DNA of 11,456 nucleotides from CAZBPZ01 sp964493955 (lineage in GTDB: Bacteria; Chloroflexota; Dehalococcoidia; Dehalococcoidales; Fen-1064): contig CAZBPZ010000053.1 of NCBI GenBank assembly GCA_964493955.1, forward strand, positions 1 through 11,456, written 5' to 3'. This document shows positions 7,163 to 11,456 of this stretch, piece after piece. Within the stretch, counting starts at the first letter, position 1; the number at the start of each line of letters is the position of its first letter. The notes under the pieces were generated by a model. It was not told the DNA's origin and made no database searches. It saw nothing but the letters and a program-made list of their open reading frames with translations. The translations under genes and the position numbers were made by a program.

Positions 7163-7779
7163 AGGCGCAGCATGGCCCACTGTTTCACCGCCGTTCCGGG
7201 GATGGTGCTCTCGTCAACCACCCTGAACCCGAGGCGCTCGTAGAAGGGCAGGCTGTCAGGGTTGTGGGTTTCCAGGTACACGGGCAGCCCGGCGGTGTCC
7301 AGCTGGGCCAGGCCGGACCGTACCAGGCGTGTGCCGATGCCCTGGCCCTGGCGGGCTGGCTCCACCCCCAGCAGCTCCAGGTAGGCGTGCTTTTCCGGGG
7401 CGCGGCGGCGCCTTACCTCCCGGGAGTGGCTCATAAAGCGCCACAGGCGGGCTATCGGGCCGGGGCCCAGGCGCAGCGGGAGCCAGGCTGCCCCGGAGCG
7501 GAGGATGTCCCACCCTGCGAGGCGGGGGAGCGGCGGCGCCTGCCAGATGATAATCCCGGCAATGCCCGGCGGGGTGGTCAGGATGGTGCCGTGCCGCCAC
7601 GCCAGATGCAGCTCCGTGCCAAAGATGATGGGTGCCTTCAAGCGGCGCTGCCGTTCCTCTGGCAGGAAGTACATGTAAAGCGGGTTGTGGAAGAAGGCAC
7701 GTGCCAGCACCCCGGCGGCGTACGGCAGTGCCGGGCGGGGTAAAGGGACCGTTTCCGGGGGAGAGGCGGTTATCTTCAA
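7159..7779 (-). CDS. GNAT family N-acetyltransferase
   Basis: 206 residues with one acetyltransferase domain. The C-terminal half carries the acetyl-CoA motif: LELLGVEPARQGQGIG (134-149, the R/QxxGxG loop), then a helix, then VYLETHNPDSLPFYERLGF, the typical end-of-domain N...FYe.lGF pattern. The N-terminal part (AAGVLARAFFHNP, then PEERQRR) resembles GNAT proteins that begin with an aa..la.aF..dP segment. Likely role is acyl transfer from acetyl-CoA to an amine; in this cluster an amino sugar is a reasonable guess but unproven. The longest start is TTG at 7779, 18 bases after the glycosyltransferase stop and without a ribosome binding site; a GTG at residue 24 would cut into conserved sequence. 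The glycosyltransferase TAG is in the same reading frame, seven codons upstream of this TTG. Confidence 0.83.
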   Translation of the reverse strand: MKITASPPETVPLPRPALPYAAGVLARAFFHNPLYMYFLPEERQRRLKAPIIFGTELHLAWRHGTILTTPPGIAGIIIWQAPPLPRLAGWDILRSGAAWLPLRLGPGPIARLWRFMSHSREVRRRRAPEKHAYLELLGVEPARQGQGIGTRLVRSGLAQLDTAGLPVYLETHNPDSLPFYERLGFRVVDESTIPGTAVKQWAMLRL

Positions 7780-7797
7780 GCCAGGACCATGAGCGAG

Positions 7798-9066
7798 CTA
7801 TTCAAGGTACTGCCGGTAAAAATCGACGTGGCGGGCGGCGGCCCCGTCCCAGCTGAACTGCTCCAGCACCAGGCGGCGGCCCCGCTGGCCCAGGCGCTGG
7901 CTCAGCCGCCTGTCCTTGAGGAGCCTGACCATGGCCTCGGCGAACTCTGAGTCGTTGCGGGGGTCCACCAGCAGCCCGTTCTCGCCGGAGGTGATGATTT
8001 CGCGGATACCGCCGAGGCGCGAGGCTACCACCGGGCGGCCACAGGCCATCGCTTCCAGGACCGTCAGCCCGAAAGGCTCGAACAGGGAGGGCAGGACGAA
8101 TAGCTCCGCCTGCTGGTAGGCCGGGGCGAGCAGCTCGTCCGGGATATAGCCGACGATGTCCACATTGTCTTGCAGCCCCTTTTCCCTGATGATGTTGCGG
8201 ATGGTCTGGAGTACCTCTGTCTCGGTCTCACCCACCCCTTTGGGTGACCCGCCCCCGATGACGAGGTGCACGCTCGGTACGGAGCGGCGCACCAGGTCAA
8301 AGGCGTTGAGGAGCAGGTCATGCCCCTTGTTGGAATCGATGCGGCTGAGGCAGAAGATGTAGCGCTGCGGCAGGCCGGTATCAACCTCCGGCTGGTCCGG
8401 CCCGAGGGGCGAGAAGCGCTCCACATTGACCCCCGGCCGGATGACGGCGATATTGTCCCCCTCAAAGTGGTAGAGCTCCCGGATGATGTCTTTCTGCACG
8501 GCGGTGGTCACCGTCTGCGCCCGGACAGAGCGGAAGATGCGCAGCTCCTCGGCAATGCGGAGCCTGAAGTTGAACTTCCGCTCCATTTCCTCCGGGTCAC
8601 CGCCCATCTGGTGCTGTTTCCAGGCCCCCAGGGAGTGCGCCGTGAAGAAGGCTGCCCCGGCCAGCTGCTGGGCGACGCTCAGGGTAACGATACCGGCATC
8701 AACGTAGTGCCCGTGGAAGAGGTCATAGTGGAGCTTATTTCCCCGGATGAAGTCCACCATCCGGTTGGCCAGCTCTGGCAGGACGGGGTAGATTGCTTCC
8801 TTGGGGATGAACTCCCAGGGGCCGGCGGGGATGCGGATGACACGTACATTCGGGTTTTGCGGGTGCGGGTCAATCTGGCGGCGCTCCGGGTCGAACCAGC
8901 GGGTGAAGATATCTACCCTGACACCGCGGCGTGCCAGTGCCAGCGAGAGTTCAATCACGTAGGTCACCTGGCCGCCGGTATCGGTGCGGCCGAGCTGGGG
9001 GACGGGGTCAAAATAGCCGTGGGTGCTGAGCATGGCCACCCGGCCCAGTGGCGGCTGGCTCTTCAT
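7798..9066 (-). CDS. GT4 glycosyltransferase, sucrose-phosphate synthase-like
   Basis: 422-residue GT-B fold retaining glycosyltransferase. The N-terminus STHGYFDPVPQLGRTD followed by TGGQVTYVIELSLALARRGV is the characteristic opening of the sucrose-synthase / sucrose-phosphate synthase / mannosylfructose-phosphate synthase branch of GT4, whose GGQ loop contacts donor and acceptor. Further landmarks: FHGHYVDAG, HSLGAWK, IRPGVNVERFSP at the domain linker, CLSRIDSNKGHD with the phosphate-binding Arg242 and Lys247, and the EPFGLTVLE motif with Glu330 and Glu338 (EX7E). The donor is an NDP-sugar; the acceptor in that branch is often a sugar phosphate, but this is inferred. The ATG (9066) overlaps the preceding kinase stop as ATGA, and GGAGAAG lies within the kinase end as its ribosome binding site, so the two are translationally coupled. 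Anchored or cytoplasmic alternatives such as glycan assembly cannot be excluded. Stop is TAG. Confidence 0.92.
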   Translation of the reverse strand: MKSQPPLGRVAMLSTHGYFDPVPQLGRTDTGGQVTYVIELSLALARRGVRVDIFTRWFDPERRQIDPHPQNPNVRVIRIPAGPWEFIPKEAIYPVLPELANRMVDFIRGNKLHYDLFHGHYVDAGIVTLSVAQQLAGAAFFTAHSLGAWKQHQMGGDPEEMERKFNFRLRIAEELRIFRSVRAQTVTTAVQKDIIRELYHFEGDNIAVIRPGVNVERFSPLGPDQPEVDTGLPQRYIFCLSRIDSNKGHDLLLNAFDLVRRSVPSVHLVIGGGSPKGVGETETEVLQTIRNIIREKGLQDNVDIVGYIPDELLAPAYQQAELFVLPSLFEPFGLTVLEAMACGRPVVASRLGGIREIITSGENGLLVDPRNDSEFAEAMVRLLKDRRLSQRLGQRGRRLVLEQFSWDGAAARHVDFYRQYLE

Positions 9067-9752
9067 GCTGTCTTCTCCGGGTTTGGCTGTGCCTGGTAGT
9101 CCCGGGTGATGATGATGTCGGCCCGGGCGCGGTGGGGTGCAATCAGGCCGTGCTCAATCTGGAGCACCTGTTCCAGGAACTCGTCCTGGGCCTCACGGGC
9201 CCGCCGCAGGCGGGTCCGGCGCGTGTCGTTGTAATCGCGTGCAATGAAGATACGTCTGTCAACGTGGCGCAGGGTGGTAGTATAGGTACCTTCCACAATG
9301 ATTACCTTCTTGCCGCGCAGGTCCAGTGTTTCCGTGGTGATGGTGTCATCATCAAAGATGACGAGCGGTTTCACCAGGCTGTCGGCCCCGTCCCTGGCGG
9401 CTTTCAGGTCCTCGTCCAGCCGGTCGAGCCGGACCTCGGACAGGCCGACATGGTTGATGTCGCGGCGGCGCATTGCCTCATTTGTCTTCGGGGGGTAGAC
9501 AAAGTAGTCGTCCTGCTGGATAATCAGGCTGCCGATGCCGCGGCGGGCCAGCTGGCGCGCCAGCGAGGCGGCTATCTCGGACTTGCCGCTGCCAGACTCG
9601 CCCGCAATCGTGATGATAAAGCGCCTCTCTGCCTGGCTGATGGCGGGCAGGAGCAGCTCCAGCGCCTGGCGGGCCGCCCGGCGGTGGCCCCGGTTGATTA
9701 GCAGCCTGTCACCTTTCACCCGAGCCCCCAGAGCAGGTAGTACCGCCGCCAT
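9063..9752 (-). CDS. Uridine kinase-like P-loop kinase
   Basis: About 229 residues, a soluble P-loop phosphotransferase of the uridine kinase / phosphoribulokinase type. Walker A is GESGSGKSE (residues about 51-59), followed by SLIIQQDDYFVYPP, where the DDYF acid pair matches the substrate-contact D.FY of uridine kinases, and by the strand VIIVEGTYT, matching the i.EG.y segment of that superfamily. An Arg-rich lid segment (DTRRTRLRRAREAQ) and a final IIITRDYQ strand complete the fold. It differs from true uridine kinases in its preamble VKGDRLLINRGHRRAA and in the linker, so the substrate may be a sugar or other small molecule. Starts are uncertain: TTG at 9779, ATG at 9752 (used here) and GTG at 9719, the last preceded by GGGGG and fitting the preamble I associate with related proteins. 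It is the first gene of the cluster and overlaps the GT4 gene by four bases. Confidence 0.85.
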   Translation of the reverse strand: MAAVLPALGARVKGDRLLINRGHRRAARQALELLLPAISQAERRFIITIAGESGSGKSEIAASLARQLARRGIGSLIIQQDDYFVYPPKTNEAMRRRDINHVGLSEVRLDRLDEDLKAARDGADSLVKPLVIFDDDTITTETLDLRGKKVIIVEGTYTTTLRHVDRRIFIARDYNDTRRTRLRRAREAQDEFLEQVLQIEHGLIAPHRARADIIITRDYQAQPNPEKTA

Positions 9753-9821
9753 GCTAGCACGCCGCCATGGCCAAAGCAACCCGCCCCGGTGCCGCCGTGG
9801 TGAGGGTACTCCTCCCGCCGG

Positions 9822-9923
9822 CTAGTCCCGCAGCCGCTCGGCCCCGCCCAGCGCCAGCGTCAGGTCGTAGCTGCCGCTGTGAAGGATGATGGCTACTTTG
9901 TCGGCAGTTACCTCGCCATCCAT
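9822..9923 (-). CDS. Tiny ORF, possible truncated DsrE-like protein
   Basis: 33 codons, ATG at 9923, TAG at 9822-9824. The evidence that it is translated is a good ribosome binding site, GAGGAAAGG (9929-9937), six bases before the ATG, and protein-like sequence. The stretch DKVAIILHSGSYD resembles the first strand and loop of DsrE/F-like proteins, which are normally about 110-160 residues. The remainder, LTLALGGAERLRD, looks like a later piece (GGLERL-type helix) brought close, as if the middle had been deleted. It may be a decayed gene or a genuine micro-protein. It precedes the kinase gene in the same orientation, and its TAG is in frame with the kinase. The DsrE link rests on about a dozen residues. 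Confidence 0.5.
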   Translation of the reverse strand: MDGEVTADKVAIILHSGSYDLTLALGGAERLRD

Positions 9924-9928
9924 GTCAA

Positions 9929-9937
9929 CCTTTCCTC
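9929..9937 (-). promoter_or_regulatory. Ribosome binding site of the tiny DsrE-like ORF
   Basis: GAGGAAAGG on the minus strand, six bases before ATG 9923. It is the main reason for accepting this 33-codon frame, since neighbouring minus-strand starts (kinase, acetyltransferase, nucleotidyltransferase) have none. Confidence 0.5.
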
Positions 9938-9994
9938 ACAATGTACCTCGGGCGAGTGTTCATCCTAGCGGACGGCACCGGGCAGGGTCAAGGT

Positions 9995-10023
9995 TTGGCA
10001 AGGGCAGCATTTTTGGTTATGCT
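9995..10023 (+). promoter_or_regulatory. Putative promoter of the ferredoxin operon
   Basis: TTGGCA (9995-10000, five of six consensus bases) and TATGCT (10018-10023, four of six) are separated by exactly 17 bases. The ATG at 10041 is 17 bases beyond the -10 box, so the leader would be about 10 bases and just include the AGGGGGA ribosome binding site (10030-10036). It sits in the roughly 117-base divergent region between the tiny minus-strand ORF and the ferredoxin gene. Confidence 0.5.
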
Positions 10024-10040
10024 GGAGGCAGGGGGACAGC

Positions 10041-10271
10041 ATGGAGGGCTGCCCGGCAGACGGCAAGCCGGACCTGGCGGTGCCGGAGATAGATGTACGG
10101 AAGTGCAACGGTTGTGGCGAGTGCGTGGCGCATTGCCCGGGGCAGGCGGCCGGCCTCGTCGGCGGTAAGGCTGTTATCCTGCGGCCGGAGGACTGTGACT
10201 ACTGCACCGCCTGTGAGGAGCTCTGCCCGGAAGGTGCCATCCGCTGCCCCTTTGAAATAGTGCTGGGCTAG
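10041..10271 (+). CDS. 2[4Fe-4S] ferredoxin
   Basis: 76-residue cytoplasmic electron carrier. Two complete cluster motifs are visible: CNGCGECVAHCP (Cys22, 25, 28, 32) and CDYCTACEELCP (Cys52, 55, 58, 62), each the CxxCxxCxxxCP of bacterial-type ferredoxins, with strands IDVRKCNGC and AVILRPEDCDYC before them. The protein ends soon after the second motif. Cys4 and Cys69 are extra and fall outside the two motifs. The ATG is supported by GGAGG (10024-10028) and AGGGGGA (10030-10036). The next gene, a Cys-rich repeat protein, starts 30 bases after the TAG stop in the same direction, and a shared terminator follows it, so the two are probably one operon. Partner enzyme unknown. Confidence 0.93.
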   Translation: MEGCPADGKPDLAVPEIDVRKCNGCGECVAHCPGQAAGLVGGKAVILRPEDCDYCTACEELCPEGAIRCPFEIVLG

Positions 10272-10292
10272 GTGGCCGGGCCGGTGCCTTGC

Positions 10293-10299
10293 GGAGGAG
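10293..10299 (+). promoter_or_regulatory. Ribosome binding site fixing the start of the CQLGCF-repeat gene
   Basis: GGAGGAG ends two bases before ATG 10302. The frame is also open from a GTG at 10272, directly abutting the ferredoxin stop, but that codon has no ribosome binding site, so the ATG is preferred and the ten extra residues are not included. Confidence 0.75.
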
Positions 10300-10301
10300 A
10301 C

Positions 10302-10682
10302 ATGGAGCTTGAAGACGCGTTGAAGGAAGCAGCCTCGCCGGAGGGGCACGTGACCTGTGCCCGGGCGCTGGCACTGGCCCGGCGGCTCGGGGTTGAGGCT
10401 GGCCGGGTGGGAGAGGCCGCCAACCGCCTTGGCCTGCGGGTGGTGGACTGCCAGCTCGGCTGTTTTGGCACGGCCAGGGCTACCCACGAGGAGCTGGCCG
10501 GTTTCACACCGCGGCCGGATGTCGTGCGGGCGATTGAAGCTCACCTGAGTGAAGGACGCCTGCCGTGTGCGGCGGCCTTCGGCGTGGCCGCCAGGCTGAA
10601 GGTACGTCCCAGGCTGGTGGGTGACACCGCCACCGTCCGCCACGTGAAAATCAGCCGTTGCCAGCTCGGCTGCTTCCCGTAG
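10302..10682 (+). CDS. Unrecognised tandem-repeat protein with two C-x30-CQLGCF units
   Basis: 126 residues; I do not recognise a named family. It consists of two repeats that align without gaps over 37 residues: residues 19-55 (CARALALARRLGVEAGRV... to CQLGCF) and 89-125 (CAAAFGVAARLKVRPRLV... to CQLGCF), with about 16 identical positions by eye, including every Cys and the whole CQLGCF block. Each unit reads as a helix, a short turn, a helix (VGEAANRLG / VGDTATVRH), then a strand and the Cys loop. It is thus HTH-like in shape, with one Cys at the head of the first helix and a CxxxC at the end. The six invariant Cys and the adjacent ferredoxin gene suggest metal or Fe-S binding, perhaps a redox-sensing regulator; this is inference. 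There is no signal peptide or membrane segment. At DNA level the 14-mer TGCCAGCTCGGCTG occurs at both repeat ends (10449 and 10659). Confidence 0.85.
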   Translation: MELEDALKEAASPEGHVTCARALALARRLGVEAGRVGEAANRLGLRVVDCQLGCFGTARATHEELAGFTPRPDVVRAIEAHLSEGRLPCAAAFGVAARLKVRPRLVGDTATVRHVKISRCQLGCFP

Positions 10683-10705
10683 AGTTGCCCTGGCCCCGGT
10701 GATGC

Positions 10706-10733
10706 AGGCCCACGGTCCTGGTGCCGTGGGCCT
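10706..10733 (+). terminator. Intrinsic terminator of the ferredoxin operon
   Basis: AGGCCCACGG (10706-10715) and CCGTGGGCCT (10724-10733) form a perfect ten-pair stem around an eight-base loop, 23 bases after the stop codon of the repeat protein, followed by TTGTGT. The T-run is modest but the stem is the strongest hairpin I found in the window. Confidence 0.75.
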
Positions 10734-10855
10734 TTGTGTCTGGCCGGGTGCGGTGAATTAGGTATCCCTCACGATGCCCGGTGCTGCCCGGCTGCGGTAA
10801 GGTATGACGTGCAGGATAAGGGTAGGGCCTGACCGCAGTGCGGGGGGTGAGGTAG

Positions 10856-11456
10856 ATGTCAGACCGGCGGGTAATGCCCGGACGGTGCCGGCTCGTGGGG
10901 AAGGCGCCGGCCGGGAGAGACCGGGCGCCACACCGGCCGGGCCAGCCCGGCACGGAGCTTCTGGCAGCTGTGTCTCATGAGCTCCGGTCCCCCCTGGCTA
11001 TCATCAAGGGCTACACCACCATGCTGCTGGACTATGAGCGCTGCCTCAGCCGGGCGGAACGGCGGCGCTGTGTCCAGGCCATCAGCCGCGCGGTGGAACG
11101 GCTGGTGGAGCTGGTGGACAGTCTGCTGGACGTGTCGCGGCTGGAGGCTGGCTTCTTCCGTATAGAGCGCCGGCCGGTTGATATCTGCCGGCTTGTCGGG
11201 GACGCGGTGGCCGAGGCCACCGTGGCTGTCCCCAGGCGGCCGGTGACGGCCAGGCTGGTGGTGCCGGCGGCGCCGGTGCTGGCCGACGCTGGCCGTATCC
11301 GGCAGTTGCTGGACAACCTCCTTGATAATGCCATCAAGTTCTCTCCGGAAGGCTCGCCGGTGGAGGTAGAGGTGCGCCGCCTTGAGGGGGTGGTCCAGGT
11401 GTCAGTCACCGACCACGGTGCCGGCATCCCGCCCGAGGAGCAGGAGCGCATCTTTG
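10856..11456 (+). CDS. Histidine kinase without N-terminal sensor (3' end outside window)
   Basis: First 200 residues of a sensor kinase; the gene runs off the window. A short Arg/Pro/Gly-rich, probably unstructured leader (1-33) goes straight into the dimerisation and phosphoacceptor domain: ELLAAVSHELRSPLAIIKGY with His41, then a long coiled helix pair ending LLDVSRLEAG. The ATP-binding domain follows with the N box QLLDNLLDNAIKFSPEG (Asn154/Asn158) and the G1 box VTDHGAGIP (Asp186). There is no transmembrane segment, PAS or GAF before the H box. The start at ATG 10856 cannot be extended: an in-frame TAG (10853-10855) directly abuts it. GGTGAGG supplies a ribosome binding site. It may take its signal from a partner protein or a C-terminal domain not seen here, or be a truncated gene. 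Its response regulator, if linked, lies outside the window. Confidence 0.9.
   Translation, partial: MSDRRVMPGRCRLVGKAPAGRDRAPHRPGQPGTELLAAVSHELRSPLAIIKGYTTMLLDYERCLSRAERRRCVQAISRAVERLVELVDSLLDVSRLEAGFFRIERRPVDICRLVGDAVAEATVAVPRRPVTARLVVPAAPVLADAGRIRQLLDNLLDNAIKFSPEGSPVEVEVRRLEGVVQVSVTDHGAGIPPEEQERIF

Noticed and set aside
8266..9099. 277-codon plus-strand frame opposite the glycosyltransferase
   Set aside because: It is the antisense shadow of a gene with clear GT4 motifs, common in GC-rich DNA, and has no family features.
9753..9779. TTG start extending the kinase by nine residues
   Set aside because: No ribosome binding site at usable spacing and a Trp/Arg-rich extension unlike the rest; ATG 9752 or GTG 9719 are more likely.
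10272..10301. GTG start for the CQLGCF-repeat protein abutting the ferredoxin stop
   Set aside because: No ribosome binding site there, whereas GGAGGAG sits directly before ATG 10302.
10792..10838. Inverted repeat CTGCGGT ... ACCGCAG upstream of the histidine kinase
   Set aside because: Seven pairs with a 33-base spacer are expected by chance in such GC-rich DNA; no supporting promoter was seen.
1..11456. CRISPR array, tRNA or rRNA gene, transposase
   Set aside because: No regularly spaced repeats, no cloverleaf or rRNA-like sequence recognised, and no transposase motifs in any frame.

Overview
The window is GC-rich bacterial DNA from a draft or metagenome-derived assembly: a run of exactly 100 Ns at 3927-4026 is a scaffold gap. 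The gene set (acyl-CoA dehydrogenase, an SPS-like GT4 glycosyltransferase coupled to a uridine-kinase-like P-loop kinase, a small 2[4Fe-4S] ferredoxin beside a Cys-rich repeat protein) and the coding style would suit an anaerobic Chloroflexota (Dehalococcoidia-like) or similar lineage. That placement is an inference from general resemblance, not a demonstrated match. Most stop codons in the window are TAG, which is unusual for GC-rich DNA.

Layout. 1-454: no recognisable protein gene; lower-GC, hairpin-rich DNA in front of the first gene. 455-1687 (+): acyl-CoA dehydrogenase in which Asp occupies the usual catalytic Glu position. 1786-2706 (+): ribokinase-type PfkB sugar kinase. 2847-3875 (-): lipoprotein with a GH113-like TIM-barrel domain, convergent with the kinase. 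3927-4026: assembly gap, so the left and right halves may not be true neighbours. 4087-9752 (-): six co-directional, tightly spaced genes. In transcription order they are a uridine-kinase-like P-loop kinase, a GT4 glycosyltransferase (ATGA overlap), a GNAT acetyltransferase, a sugar-1-phosphate nucleotidyltransferase, a DegT-type PLP aminotransferase and a Gfo/Idh/MocA dehydrogenase. 9822-9923 (-): a 33-codon gene with a good ribosome binding site that looks like the front of a DsrE-type protein cut short. 10041-10682 (+): an 8-Cys ferredoxin followed by an unrecognised protein made of two 37-residue repeats each ending in CQLGCF, closed by a strong hairpin terminator. 10856-end (+): 5' part of a histidine kinase with no N-terminal sensor.

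How they work together. The minus-strand block reads as a nucleotide-sugar and glycan or glycoside module. The nucleotidyltransferase activates a sugar phosphate, the Gfo/Idh/MocA enzyme and the DegT aminotransferase form the classic oxidise-then-aminate pair for amino sugars, the GNAT could acylate the amine, and the GT4 enzyme transfers a sugar. The kinase is translationally coupled to the GT4 gene and may supply or remove a phosphorylated acceptor. The ferredoxin and the CQLGCF-repeat protein form a separate two-gene redox or metal-related unit. The latter is the best candidate here for something undescribed.
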